DNA of 64,000 bases from Salininema proteolyticum (GCF_042685645.1 NZ_JBHUNX010000001.1:2356001-2420000); one strand, 5' to 3'. Shown: positions 50,486-59,499, counted from the stretch's first letter. Notes: generated by a model from the sequence alone, not told the origin. Numbers and translations are program-made.

Positions 50486-52043
50486 GAGACTGGTCAGGTC
50501 TTCGGATCTAACCAGAGAGCGACTGTTAGCCTGTTTCGGTGAGTCACAACGAGAACGCGCCTTCCTATGAGGAGCTGGCTGCGCTCGTTGTCGACCTGAG
50601 GCGTCGCCTTGATGCCGCTGAGGAGCGGGCAGAGCGGGCCGAGGCCCGCGCGGTGAAAGCTGAGGCTCGGGCGGCGAAGGCGGAGGCGCGGGTTGCGGAG
50701 TTGGAGGCCCGTCTTCGGAAGGATTCCTCGAATTCATCCAAGCCCTCATCAATTGACCAGTTCAAGAAGCCGGCGAAGAAGCGTTCGCTGCGGCGTAAGT
50801 CGAACCGTAAGCCCGGCGGGCAGGCCGGCCATGAGGGGAGGACCCTCCAGCGGGTGGCTGTCCCTGACCGGGTGGTCGATCATTTCCCCGCCGCCTGCGG
50901 TGTGTGCGAGGCTGACCTGTCCGATATCGATTCCTTGGGGTTTGAGTCCCGGCAGATGTTCGACATTCCCGACCCGCGTACCGAGGTCATCGAGCATCGT
51001 CTTCACTCGCTGCGGTGCGAGTGCGGGAACCGAGAGAAGGCACAGGCCCCGGAAGGTGTGGTCGCGCCGGTCCAATACGGCCCAAAGGTCTCAGCGCTGG
51101 CCGCCTACCTCTATGAGGTGCAGTTTGTCGCCAAAGAACGGGTGGCCGAGACCATCGAGGCCGTGACTGGTACTCGCATGTCGACGGCGACGGTCGAGGC
51201 TATGGCCTCCCGCGCGGCGGAGAAGATCAGCTTGTCGGAGTTCATCGAGCGTGTTCGCGCCTACCTGGCTGAGGGCGAGGTCTTGTTCGTCGACGAGACC
51301 GGTATCCGCGTGGCAGGAACACTCGCCTGGCTGCACTCGGCCTCGAACGAGACCGCGGCTGTGTTCCTCGCCCATCCCAAACGAGGCAAGGACGCCATCG
51401 CGGCGATGGACATCCTCCCGCACTTCACCGGGGTTATGCATCATGACTGCTGGGCGCCGTACGATGCCTACGCGAATATCGTTGCCCACCAGCTGTGTAA
51501 TGCTCACGCGCTGCGAGAGTTGCAGGCCGTGTGCGATGCGGTCCACCGCGATGCCGATGTCGGAGACGACTGCTGGTCCTGCCGAGTCTCGGCCAGTTTG
51601 AAGCGGATCAAGCGCTGCGTCGAGGCCGAGCCCGGTGAGCCCATGACCGGGCCCTGGTACCTCGCTACGCATCTGGCGGCGTGGGAGAAGGCCGTCGATC
51701 AGGGCGTGGCCGAGACGGCCAACCGGGGCAGTCCATTGGAGAAGAAGGCGAACAACCTCGCCACACGCCTGAGGGACCGACGGGAGGACTACCTGCGGTT
51801 CGTCACCGACGAACGTGCGGAGTTCTCGAACAACGCCGCCGAACGGCAAGTGCGGATGGCGAAGGTCAAGATGAAGGTGTCCGGAGGCTTCCGATCCTGG
51901 GACGGAGCCGACCGGTTCGCCGTGCTGCGCTCCTATGTCCACACCGCCCAGAAACACGGCAAAACCGCCACCCAGGCCCTTTCCTCGGTATTCACGCCCC
52001 ACATCTGGCAACCAGCGCTTTAACCGAACCCCTGACCAGACTC
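50486..52043 (+). mobile_element. IS66-family insertion sequence, copy 2, with 8-bp target duplication
   Basis: The 1,558-bp element is bounded by inverted repeats GAGACTGGTCAGG (50486) and GAGTCTGGTCAGG (inward from 52043), with one mismatch. A perfect 8-bp direct repeat, CCCAGAAC, flanks it (50478-50485 and 52044-52051). Duplications of 8 bp are typical of IS66. It encodes one transposase and lacks the tnpA and tnpB genes of larger IS66 elements. The copy at 1-506 is nearly identical and inverted. Confidence 0.93.
50539..52023 (+). CDS. tnpC: IS66-family transposase
   Basis: The 494-residue transposase has an N-terminal coiled coil (residues 10-60, heavy in Ala-Glu-Arg). A zinc-binding region follows (CGVCEADL ... 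LRCECG), then the IS66 DDE domain (EVLFVDETGIRVAG, HHDCWAPYDAY) and the C-terminal NNAAERQVRMAKVK. A GTG start matches the family layout. It has no frameshift and is probably active. Confidence 0.93.
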   Translation: MSHNENAPSYEELAALVVDLRRRLDAAEERAERAEARAVKAEARAAKAEARVAELEARLRKDSSNSSKPSSIDQFKKPAKKRSLRRKSNRKPGGQAGHEGRTLQRVAVPDRVVDHFPAACGVCEADLSDIDSLGFESRQMFDIPDPRTEVIEHRLHSLRCECGNREKAQAPEGVVAPVQYGPKVSALAAYLYEVQFVAKERVAETIEAVTGTRMSTATVEAMASRAAEKISLSEFIERVRAYLAEGEVLFVDETGIRVAGTLAWLHSASNETAAVFLAHPKRGKDAIAAMDILPHFTGVMHHDCWAPYDAYANIVAHQLCNAHALRELQAVCDAVHRDADVGDDCWSCRVSASLKRIKRCVEAEPGEPMTGPWYLATHLAAWEKAVDQGVAETANRGSPLEKKANNLATRLRDRREDYLRFVTDERAEFSNNAAERQVRMAKVKMKVSGGFRSWDGADRFAVLRSYVHTAQKHGKTATQALSSVFTPHIWQPAL

Positions 52044-52192
52044 CCCAGAACTAGTCCAGGCGTCGGTCAACTGGCAACGACGCTGCCGAGCAAGAGTCCG
52101 ACAAGTCCGTGAACAGCGAAAATACCGTCCACTCTGTGAATATACGGAAGTGGCGTTCAGGTTTTGGCACAGGCCTTGATACGTTCGGGGAC

Positions 52193-52756
52193 ATGGAAGA
52201 CCGGGAAGCCCTGCTCAACGGAGCCGAACAGTGCCTGCTGAGCAAGGGGTACGAGTGGACGACCGTCCGGGACATCGCGACCGCCGCCGACGTCAGCATG
52301 ACCGCCATCGAGTACCACTTCGGTTCCCGCGACTCGCTACTGCAGAGAGTCCTGTTCGACGCCCTGGAGGACTGGGACGCCTCGCTCCAGGCCTCCCTCG
52401 CCGAGACGGCGGGCAAGAAAGGGCGTGAGCGATTCCTGGCCGTCTGGGAGATCCTCATCCGCCACCTCCGCGAGAACCCGCCCCTCTGGCGGGCCAGCTT
52501 CGAGCTGTTCCGCCAGGCGCAGCGCTCACCGGAACTGATGACGGTATACAAGGACAACCAGCCCGGGACCCTCTCCGCGATGGCTTCGCTCGCCTCCAGC
52601 ATCGACGAGGTCGGCATGGTGCCGGAGGAAAGCCATACGACGGGCAACGTGCAGCTCGCCCGCGTCAGCGGCGCCGTCACGCAGTGGCTGACCAATCCCG
52701 AGACGACGCCCTCTCCGGACGACCTCTTCGACGGTCTCACCTGGCCCGGTCCATAA
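52193..52756 (+). CDS. TetR-family transcriptional regulator
   Basis: The ATG at 52193 gives 187 residues. The helix-turn-helix is at the N-terminus (LLNGAEQCLLSKGYEWTTVR, then AADVSMTAIEYHFGSRDSLL) and a helical ligand domain follows. The longer frame from 52109 adds a Ser-rich stretch without family support. No clear target is adjacent: a replication-like gene lies convergent downstream, and an IS66 insertion cut off whatever was upstream. Its former partner may have been displaced by the IS. Confidence 0.85.
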   Translation: MEDREALLNGAEQCLLSKGYEWTTVRDIATAADVSMTAIEYHFGSRDSLLQRVLFDALEDWDASLQASLAETAGKKGRERFLAVWEILIRHLRENPPLWRASFELFRQAQRSPELMTVYKDNQPGTLSAMASLASSIDEVGMVPEESHTTGNVQLARVSGAVTQWLTNPETTPSPDDLFDGLTWPGP

Positions 52757-52952
52757 ACCCGCGCAGAGGCACGAGGACTTCCCCTCCCATATCGTTTGAC
52801 GATCGGCCTTTCGAGCTATGAATAACACGCGTAGTGCCTAACCTGATGCCATGGCAATACGCGGCACAGCCAGGAAGGCCGGCACCCTCTGATGGCCGGC
52901 GCGGGAACGCAACGTTCGAGGTGTCTCTCCCACCCCTTTTCTCGAACATGCC

Positions 52953-54023
52953 CTACGACTTCGGCCGTTCGGGAATAGTCGCACCTTCTTCCTCGGCGAT
53001 GTCGCGCCAGCTGCGGTTTTTGGTGCGTGGTTTGGCTTGTTCGGCGGTGCAGACGTCGCAGTAGCGGGTGTCGTTGTCGGTGGGGGTGTTGCAGGTCCAG
53101 CAGCGGTGGCGGCGTTGGGGCAGGCTGCCGTCCTTGAACGGCGGTTCGAGATTCCGGAGGCGGTCGAGGCGGTGTTTGATGACGCCGAAGGGGTTGCGGA
53201 CGTCTTCGGTGCGCGGGCCGAGCCAACGGCAGATGGCATCGCTGTCCCATCCGGCCGCCACGAGTCGGGCGACGTGGTCGCGGATGAATCTCCGGCCGCG
53301 CCCATGGATCTCCCAGAACTCCCCGACCGTCTGGAGCGCTTCCGCGAGAGCACCCTCATCGACCTCGATCTCAGGCTCGGACCCTGGTTCTTGGGTCGTC
53401 GCACTGGAAGGCTTCTGATTCGGCGCTGTCTCCGAGTTGGAACTCTGCTCCTTGAGCGCCTGCGGTCCCGCATTCGGGGTCGGTTGAGGTTCGGGATCCA
53501 GCTGAAGACGGCGAACAGTAACGTCGTGCTCGATCGATGCGGCGTCCGGCTCCCGAACCGGTTCATCGGTCGGCCGCTGCGATACCGGGACTCGCTCGGG
53601 TTCCATCAACGCCTGTGCGTCGCCTACCTCGGCCGGAGCTACTACCGGAGGGGCCGAGACGGGACTGTCGATCGAAATGGTGAAGCTGTTGGGGCGCCGG
53701 TAGGCGCTGTGCCGCTGGACGAGGCCTTCGCCGGCGAGTCCGTTGAGCGCTCGCTGAACGGTACGTTTAGAGAATCCGGAGAGCTCAGCGAGGGTCGTGA
53801 CCAGCAGTCGAGGTGTGGTCGAGCCGTTGTCGGCGAAGGTGGCAAGGATGAGGAGGACGACCTTCTCACGGCTCTTGAGAACACGATCACGGCATGCGGA
53901 AATCAGGTCTGGACGCATGATACGTTTGAACTCCTTTCTGGCCGCGCATTGCGCAACCAGTTTGATTTGGTGGAGGCGTCCAGGAATTCGTTTGGCGACG
54001 GAAGGCCTGGGCGCCTTTTTCAT
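52953..54023 (-). CDS. Helix-turn-helix protein resembling plasmid/ICE replication initiators
   Basis: The 356-residue protein has an N-terminal winged helix (residues about 48-105: EKVVLLILATFADNGSTTPR, then FSKRTVQRALNGLAGEGLVQ). A disordered linker of about 110 residues follows. Then comes a helical domain (LQTVGEFWEIHGRGRRFIRD) and a zinc ribbon with two Cys pairs (CWTCNTPTDNDTRYCDVC). The winged helix is like that of RepA-type or phage helper proteins. Direct repeats upstream fit a binding site. Function is inferred only from layout. Confidence 0.7.
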   Translation of the reverse strand: MKKAPRPSVAKRIPGRLHQIKLVAQCAARKEFKRIMRPDLISACRDRVLKSREKVVLLILATFADNGSTTPRLLVTTLAELSGFSKRTVQRALNGLAGEGLVQRHSAYRRPNSFTISIDSPVSAPPVVAPAEVGDAQALMEPERVPVSQRPTDEPVREPDAASIEHDVTVRRLQLDPEPQPTPNAGPQALKEQSSNSETAPNQKPSSATTQEPGSEPEIEVDEGALAEALQTVGEFWEIHGRGRRFIRDHVARLVAAGWDSDAICRWLGPRTEDVRNPFGVIKHRLDRLRNLEPPFKDGSLPQRRHRCWTCNTPTDNDTRYCDVCTAEQAKPRTKNRSWRDIAEEEGATIPERPKS

Positions 54024-54107
54024 TGCTTAGGGGTTCAACGAGCTGAGGACGGATCGGTTACGGGTTCTCCCGGTTTTTCTTCCCGATTTTTGCGAAGCTT
54101 CCCTACC

Positions 54108-54148
54108 GGTACACCGGTTAAACCCATGTCCAGTATTGGTACACCGGT
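54108..54148. repeat. Two direct repeats GGTACACCGGT, 30 bp apart
   Basis: The 11-bp sequence GGTACACCGGT occurs at 54108-54118 and again at 54138-54148, so the period is 30 bp, close to three helix turns. The first also forms ACCGGT-AC-ACCGGT. They lie 85-125 bases upstream of the HTH-protein start. They could be operators or iteron-like sites. Confidence 0.75.
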
Positions 54149-54288
54149 ATAGGGCGGCACCCGCCTGTCACCCCACGGCCAGATACGCGTGGGCCGCAAC
54201 CCATTTCATTACGCCTAGAACACATTCGCTACCCTTCCCAGTGGGTGCACTGTTGCACCTCCCCCACCGTTGAGGAAGGACCACCCTC

Positions 54289-54615
54289 TTGAGCAGTCTC
54301 GGCGAACTGCACGGACACACAGCCGCACTCACCGCCCTGAGCGACGAACTGAAGGGCGAAGCGTCGTCTCTCGGTACAGAGGCGAAGGCGCTCGCCGGGC
54401 AGCTGACGGCGATCGGTGCGGCCAACGCCCAGCCGGTCAGTTCGGCTGCTGAGGTGACAGAACAGGTCCACGAGACCCTGGGCCTGTTCGACACCCAGGT
54501 CGCGGAGGCCTCCGCCATGATCGCCCAGTTGAAGAAGTTAGGTCGGCGGTCATGTCTCAACTGGAATAGCTCCGCTCCCGGTTCGCCGCGTTCAAGGAGA
54601 GGGTCAACGAGCTGA
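54289..54615 (+). CDS. Small helical protein, first gene of an IS21-split module
   Basis: The frame starts with TTG behind GAGGAAGGA. It encodes about 84 good residues that form one helical hairpin (SSLGELHGHTAALTALSDEL ... EASAMIAQLKKL). After about 54540 the reading continues into the start of the next gene in another frame, giving a poor Ser- and Arg-rich tail. The true stop may have been lost by a one-base change near 54540. The size and helix-turn-helix shape recall secreted WXG100-like or DUF6244-like helical proteins, but no WXG motif is present. Confidence 0.6.
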   Translation: MSSLGELHGHTAALTALSDELKGEASSLGTEAKALAGQLTAIGAANAQPVSSAAEVTEQVHETLGLFDTQVAEASAMIAQLKKLGRRSCLNWNSSAPGSPRSRRGSTS

Positions 54616-55212
54616 AGGCGCAGACCGGCGCCGCCCAGATCGACACCGAGAAACTGGCGGATCGCCTGGGGAACATTGGCACCGAAGGATCGGCTGACAC
54701 CCTACGGAACGCGGCCGGCCGATTCGAGGGCGGCAGAGTCACCCTCACCACCCTGGACACAATGGTCGACTCGGCACTGGAACTCATCGACCAAGCGATG
54801 AACCAGCAAGGCGGCTCCTCAAAGCCGTCAGGTGGAGATCTGCCCTTTACTGTCACCGTGAAGGAGAAGAGCGATCCAAGCCTGTTCACTTCGCCAGGAA
54901 CCTTCGAGAAGGAAAATCAAGGCAGCTCCGATGATGGTGGAAAATCCCGGTTCCAGCGACTCGGACGGAAACTCGTCAATGGGGCCGGCGATCTTCAGAA
55001 GAACGCCAAGGACCAAGGCGCCGCGATACAGGGCCAGCGATCTGACTCGTTCGACCCATGGGGGGCACAGGCAAAGGCGGAAGTACAGCACCGAGGACCG
55101 TCGTCATCTGCGCCAACGTGTCAACGGTCTTGCGAACTTCCCCACTGGCGGACTCGTAAGGTCCCTGCTGGCGGACATCTAAGTTCCCCAGAACACGACT
55201 GAACGTTTCCGT

Positions 55213-56058
55213 TTAGCTACTGAAAGAAACGACTCCTTTGCCAGTAGTCGCTTCGTTCAACCGGTGGCTCTCGCCTGAGGTGACGGCGATGTGCGCGTGG
55301 TGCAGCAGCCGATCGACAGTGGCCGTGGCCAGTGTTTTCGGCATAATCTCATCGAACCCGCTGGGGTGGAGGTTGGACGAGACGGCCAGGGAGCGTTTCT
55401 CATAGGCGCTGTCGACCAGGCGGTAGAACCCTTCGGCAGCGTCGTCGGAGACTGGAAGCAGGCCGATGTCGTCGACGATGATCAGGTCAGCCCGGGCGAT
55501 TCTGTTGAACGCCTTGTTGACCGTGTCGTCAACGCGGTGGCGTCGGACGATCGCTCCGAGGTCTTCGATCGTGAACCAGGAGACGGCCAGGCCGGCGTCA
55601 ACGGCTGTCTGTCCGATGGCTTCGCTGAAGTGCGACTTGCCTGTTCCTGAAGGACCACAGATGCAGAGGTTCTCCCTGCGACCGATCCATTCGAGCGTGC
55701 GCAGCGCCTGCTGAGTCGGGGCGGGGATCGACGAGGCGGTCTCGTCCCAGACATGGAAGGTCTTCCCCGTGGGGAACCCTGCCCGTTTGCGTCTGGTGCG
55801 CAGGTTGGAAGACTCCCGGCCGGCGACTTCCTCGGCCAGCAAGACGCGGACGATCTCGGCCGGGTCCCAACGCTGGGCCTTGGCGGTCGGGACGACCTCC
55901 TCCAACGCTCGCCGGAAATAGGGCATCTTCAGCCGTTTGGTGAGGGCGATGGCCTCCTCGTAAGCCTGCCCGGTCGCGGCGGCGACGGCAGATGCGGGCG
56001 CCGCCATTCGAGGTGGGACCGGGGCGGAGGTGGTGTCGGTCAATGGTTTACCTTTCAC
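55213..56058 (-). CDS. istB: IS21 transposition helper ATPase
   Basis: IstB is an AAA+ ATPase that bends target DNA and activates IstA. The 281-residue protein has a DnaC-like layout: Walker A (CGPSGTGKSHFSEA), Walker B (DLIIVDDIGLL), sensor residues (LAVSSNL) and the C-terminal VDRLLHHAHIAV. The start is a GTG at 56058. It follows istA by 52 bases in the usual order. Confidence 0.95.
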   Translation of the reverse strand: MKGKPLTDTTSAPVPPRMAAPASAVAAATGQAYEEAIALTKRLKMPYFRRALEEVVPTAKAQRWDPAEIVRVLLAEEVAGRESSNLRTRRKRAGFPTGKTFHVWDETASSIPAPTQQALRTLEWIGRRENLCICGPSGTGKSHFSEAIGQTAVDAGLAVSWFTIEDLGAIVRRHRVDDTVNKAFNRIARADLIIVDDIGLLPVSDDAAEGFYRLVDSAYEKRSLAVSSNLHPSGFDEIMPKTLATATVDRLLHHAHIAVTSGESHRLNEATTGKGVVSFSS

Positions 56059-56110
56059 TCATCATATTTGTTTGGCCTCGAACCCGGCATAGCCCAGGTT
56101 CGGGGCTTTT

Positions 56111-57592
56111 CTAGTTCGGTCCGAAGGACGCCCAAGCGCCAGTGCCCGGCTGTAGGGAGTGGTCCTCCGAAGCGCGTGTGACCTCGGCGCGGGCGCGGTA
56201 TTGCTGGTAGGCGAGGATGTCGTCGAACGAAGCGGTGTCGAACCGCTCTGCGGTGCAGGCGGTGGCCAACGCTCGGATGACAGCGGGCCTGCCGTGGTCG
56301 CAGACAGCTTCGAGCGCTCGGGTCATGGTCTGGGAGATCCTCGAGGCGCCTGCGGCTGCGGCGGCGATCAGCCATTCCTCCGCCTCGTGCCCGAGGGCGA
56401 GGAACTGGGATTCGATCTTGTTGCCGGGTTTCGGGCGCCGGTTCCCGCGGGTCGAAGGCGGGTAGTGGTCGTCGTTGATCGATGGTTGGCCTGGTGTGGA
56501 ACGCGTGTGGCGGGCGACCTCGCGGGCTCCGGCCTCGCTTGCAGCGACGATGACGACCTCGTCGCCATCATGGCGAACCCAGACAGTCTGATCGGTAAGC
56601 TGGTGCGGGACGGAATAGACGACCCGGTTGAGCGTGACCGTCGCGTCCCTCCTGACCCGCCGAGTCTCCCCGAACGCTGCCGAGAACGGTTCCTCTGGGA
56701 CCAGGTGCAGACGGGTCTGTTCCTCCATCAGGGCCTCTGCCGGGACGCGTTGAGTGGCGGTATGGACGCGGAAGTTCACTTCTTCGGACCAGGCCTCGCA
56801 AGCCTCTTCCAGGGCGGAGAACGCCCCGTACTGGGCCCGCAGGTTGACGGCGGTGGGGACGAGGTCGCGCTTGGCGATCTTCACCGTGTTCTCCGACCCG
56901 CCCTTGGACTCTGGATCGGCTGGGAGACAGGTGCGGACGGTCGTGCCGTAGAACCGTCCGACCTGCGCCATGGTTGGATGGCGGACTGGGATGCCGGCGA
57001 CGTGGTCGAGCGTGACGGTCTTTTCGTTGTCGGTCAAGACGTAGGTCGGGACGCCCCCGATGATGCGGAACGTCCGGTCTAGGCAGGCGGCGACGGTCGG
57101 CAACGTCTTGTCCCAGATGGGGAACACGACGCGGAAGCGTGACCAGGCCAGCCAAGCACACCACAAGTGCGTGCGCTGCCCGTCGACCTTCGGGCCTTCG
57201 CCGTAGTCGTATTGCAGCCACATGCCCGGCTCAGGGATCCAGGGACGGTAAACGCGCCGGTTCCCCGACCGCCAGGCGTGCTTCGCCGCGGCCACGGCCC
57301 GCCGTGTCGTCCGGTCAGTGCCCGTGAATCCCAGCGCGGTCAGCTTGCGGTGTACGACATCAGCGCCGATCTTGCCCTTGGAACGCTCGACGAGCTCCTC
57401 GATTTTAGGCAGGTAGGTGTCGATCATCTTCGCCCGCGGCTTGCGCGCGGTGGGGTCGACGCCCTGGCCGCGCAGCGCGACGTAGTGGGCGACAGTGTGG
57501 TGGTCGCAGCCGGCGAGTTCAGCGGCTTTGCGGTACGAGCCGGTCAGGTCGTAGGCCTCGAGGATTTCCATGATCTCCCTATCCGATTTCAC
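56111..57592 (-). CDS. istA: IS21 transposase
   Basis: The 493-residue DDE transposase has an N-terminal HTH (YRKAAELAGCDHHTVAHYVA). The integrase core follows, with WLQYDYGEGP (first Asp), YVLTDNEKTVTLDH (second Asp) and DPESKGGSENTVKIAKRDLV (Glu). The C-terminal beta domain binds the ends. The length is normal and there is no frame break. A GTG start at 57592 precedes the first domain directly. Confidence 0.95.
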   Translation of the reverse strand: MKSDREIMEILEAYDLTGSYRKAAELAGCDHHTVAHYVALRGQGVDPTARKPRAKMIDTYLPKIEELVERSKGKIGADVVHRKLTALGFTGTDRTTRRAVAAAKHAWRSGNRRVYRPWIPEPGMWLQYDYGEGPKVDGQRTHLWCAWLAWSRFRVVFPIWDKTLPTVAACLDRTFRIIGGVPTYVLTDNEKTVTLDHVAGIPVRHPTMAQVGRFYGTTVRTCLPADPESKGGSENTVKIAKRDLVPTAVNLRAQYGAFSALEEACEAWSEEVNFRVHTATQRVPAEALMEEQTRLHLVPEEPFSAAFGETRRVRRDATVTLNRVVYSVPHQLTDQTVWVRHDGDEVVIVAASEAGAREVARHTRSTPGQPSINDDHYPPSTRGNRRPKPGNKIESQFLALGHEAEEWLIAAAAAGASRISQTMTRALEAVCDHGRPAVIRALATACTAERFDTASFDDILAYQQYRARAEVTRASEDHSLQPGTGAWASFGPN

Positions 57593-57838
57593 AACCGGTA
57601 ATCATCCAGAACACGATTCGATAACAGTGGGGAATTTTCGTGTCCGTGAGTGGGGACCCAGTCCTGTCCGCCAGCGGGGACTCTAACTGGCCACCATTGG
57701 GGAGTTTGGCACGTCCACTAACACCAACGCATGCTGACGTGAACGTTGCTGACACCGTTGGTAGCCTCATTGTGACCGGCATCGTTGCGGTAGAAGCGCT
57801 GTCCAGAGCTACGGGTCTAAAGAAGCGAAAGGATTCTG

Positions 57839-58282
57839 ATGGAACACGGTAATGAATTCAAGCAGGCTATGAAAGCAATGGCGCTAGGAGAATCGAACGG
57901 CCCAGATCTGGTAACTGCCCTGCCAGATGGCTCAGAAGGCCCCTGGGGAATTTACACGGCGGCCATGTTCGCTGCCATATTGGATCGCGTGTTCAGGGAC
58001 AACGCCAGTCCAGAAGCGGTGAAGAGATTTACCGATGGAGTAAGGTACGCCTACCGGAATTCCACCCCGCCCGTCAAGACGCTGGTTCTAGAAGGACTCA
58101 TTCGGGGAATGCTGGGAGAGGACCACCTTCTCGACGAGATCAGCTCCGAAGAACAGTACGAGGCCGAGCTGCTGGCAATTCGGTATGTGACGGGCACTGA
58201 CGAACATGTTTCCCTTCACCTTGAGAACTACCTCGTAGATGCGGAGACATTGGCGGACTCATGGATGGAGGACGAAGGCTGA
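57839..58282 (+). CDS. Hypothetical acidic protein downstream of the split helical gene
   Basis: The 147-residue acidic, helical protein starts with ATG inside the last codons of the split gene (14-base overlap), so it was translated together with it. Its codon use is less GC-rich than its neighbours, which hints at transfer. It has no signal or membrane segment. A role as immunity or partner to the upstream product is possible from order alone; no family is recognised. The IS21 now separates it from its promoter. Confidence 0.65.
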   Translation: MEHGNEFKQAMKAMALGESNGPDLVTALPDGSEGPWGIYTAAMFAAILDRVFRDNASPEAVKRFTDGVRYAYRNSTPPVKTLVLEGLIRGMLGEDHLLDEISSEEQYEAELLAIRYVTGTDEHVSLHLENYLVDAETLADSWMEDEG

Positions 58283-58510
58283 AACAACTGAACTATAGAA
58301 GTTTGTCATTGTTCGACACACCCGGACTCGGTGAACGTTGACATTCCATACCGCGTGTTCAACACTGAACCTTGGTCGGCCCGTTCCGACAACGGCCGAG
58401 GTTGCGAGTAGACAGCCAGTCTTCTTAAAACAGCGGCTCGCCAGTACAAGCTACCAACTTCACTCTGGCGAGCCGCCCACCACATTTCCAACTCCTCGGA
58501 AGGAGTCGTC

Positions 58511-58609
58511 ATGTACTGGCCAATACTAGTGCATCGAGCTGCCCGAAACCAGCTCCGTCACCCGAAGCCACGGCGCGTCCCACCGCCACACTCGCCCACC
58601 CGGCGATGA
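58511..58609 (+). CDS. Very small protein, first gene of an overlapping operon
   Basis: The 32-residue frame starts with ATG after GGAAGGAG at 6 bases. It reads MYWPILVHRAARNQLRHP and then a basic, Pro-rich tail, and ends with TGA overlapping the next ATG (ATGA). It may be a leader peptide that couples the operon. No family is recognised. Confidence 0.5.
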   Translation: MYWPILVHRAARNQLRHPKPRRVPPPHSPTRR

Positions 58610-58818
58610 CCGGGCTTCTCTTCACCGCACTCGCCGTCATCACGCTGCTTCTCAGCGTCATTCTCTTCACACCGGGCCCCGACCGGCCAAACCGGCATGC
58701 CCACCCGACGGCGATCACCTTCCCCGACCACTTCAACGAACCTCTGTACAGAGGAGACTGGGAACAACTCGATGCCAACGACAATCGCGACTTTCAGTCT
58801 GGCATGGAACCGGATTGA
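58606..58818 (+). CDS. Small membrane protein of the overlapping operon
   Basis: The 70-residue product starts with one membrane helix (LLFTALAVITLLLSVILF) and ends in a soluble tail (FNEPLYRGDWEQLDANDN). The start overlaps the 32-residue gene by 4 bases, and the end overlaps the next gene by 47 bases. No family is recognised. Confidence 0.6.
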   Translation: MTGLLFTALAVITLLLSVILFTPGPDRPNRHAHPTAITFPDHFNEPLYRGDWEQLDANDNRDFQSGMEPD

Positions 58819-59020
58819 CATCGTCAAACGCTCCGGCAAAAACTCACTCTGGGTCTACATCGAAGGCCGCAAAGCCGCCACCATCAACACCAAGGGGCAC
58901 TTCCTCCTCCCCCTCCACGGATGGCGAATCAGCGACCACTTCCGCTTCTGGATCCTCCGACGCACCTTCGCCGTCCTCGCCCTCCGCCGACTCGACCCCG
59001 AAAGGAGCAGCGCCCTATGA
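58772..59020 (+). CDS. Small basic protein of the overlapping operon
   Basis: The 82-residue product is basic and aromatic-rich (GWRISDHFRFWILRRTFAVL). It starts with ATG 47 bases before the end of the membrane-protein gene and stops with TGA overlapping the next ATG. It has no clear membrane segment. No family is recognised. Confidence 0.6.
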   Translation: MPTTIATFSLAWNRIDIVKRSGKNSLWVYIEGRKAATINTKGHFLLPLHGWRISDHFRFWILRRTFAVLALRRLDPERSSAL

Positions 59021-59499
59021 CCGACCTGATCACCCACCTCACCGCCATCACCACGGCCATCCCCGTCGGCGGACTCATCACCGCACCACCACGACCCGAC
59101 AAAAGTCGAACACCACCGGCCAGGCAGCACCCCACGCCCCGGCCCTACCCACCGCACACGAACGGCCCGGTCCTGGGGTCGGTCTCCTTCCTCGCCCGAT
59201 CCTTCGACGTCCGCGCCATAGGCCGCACCGTCGCCTCCGTCGTCGCCATCGAACCAGGCGGGCACGAAACCCACGTCGCCTCCCTCGACTGGACCACCGG
59301 CCCACCCGCCACCGTGCACTGGGCTGACACACCCGCCCGCCACGCCCTGGTCACAAACGGCACCCGGCTCCAACTCGCGCTCGAACAACGGTTCCGCGCC
59401 GTGGTCGAACACGCCGCCTTCGCCATCCCCCTACCGCAACGCTTCGCCGACGAAATCCGGAAAGGAGCCGACCATGCCAGTCGTCTACCTGCCCTCTGA
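59017..59499 (+). CDS. Hypothetical protein of the overlapping operon
   Basis: The 160-residue protein starts with ATGA, overlapping the previous stop by 4 bases, after AAAGGAG. It has a Pro-rich N-terminal third, then a globular part (ASVVAIEPGGHETHVASLDW, then LALEQRFRAVVEHAAFAI). The region is very GC-rich. Function is unknown. Confidence 0.68.
   Translation: MTDLITHLTAITTAIPVGGLITAPPRPDKSRTPPARQHPTPRPYPPHTNGPVLGSVSFLARSFDVRAIGRTVASVVAIEPGGHETHVASLDWTTGPPATVHWADTPARHALVTNGTRLQLALEQRFRAVVEHAAFAIPLPQRFADEIRKGADHASRLPAL

Larger units (their letters stand above)
55119..57723 (-). mobile_element. IS21-family insertion sequence with 6-bp target duplication
   Basis: The 2,605-bp element has inverted ends that begin TGT and align without gaps for about 59 bases. 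They contain the repeated CCCC-x-CTGGCGGAC block typical of the IS21 transposase binding sites. The left end starts TGTCAACGG and the right, read inward, TGTTAGTGG. A perfect direct repeat CCAACG flanks it (55113-55118 and 57724-57729). It carries istA and istB and looks complete. Confidence 0.9.
54552..57852 (+). pseudogene. Helical secreted-type protein gene split by IS21 and carrying a nonsense codon
   Basis: The 5' part runs from ATG 54552 to 55118 and the 3' part from 57730 to 57852. Removing the IS21 plus one 6-bp duplication joins them in frame (...SSSAPT|HADVNVAD...) to about 229 residues. The protein has a coiled-coil N-terminus, a disordered middle and a short hydrophobic segment near the end (VGSLIVTGIVAVEAL). 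A TAG stop at the sixth codon (MSQLE-stop) also breaks it; GAG to TAG is the likely change. Its stop codon overlaps the ATG of the next gene by 14 bases, so the two were coupled. Confidence 0.7.

Noticed and set aside
55180..55200. CCCAGAAC near the IS21 left end, the same as the IS66 target duplication
   Set aside because: It lies inside the IS21 element and is part of its end region. No IS66 end adjoins it, so the match looks like chance.
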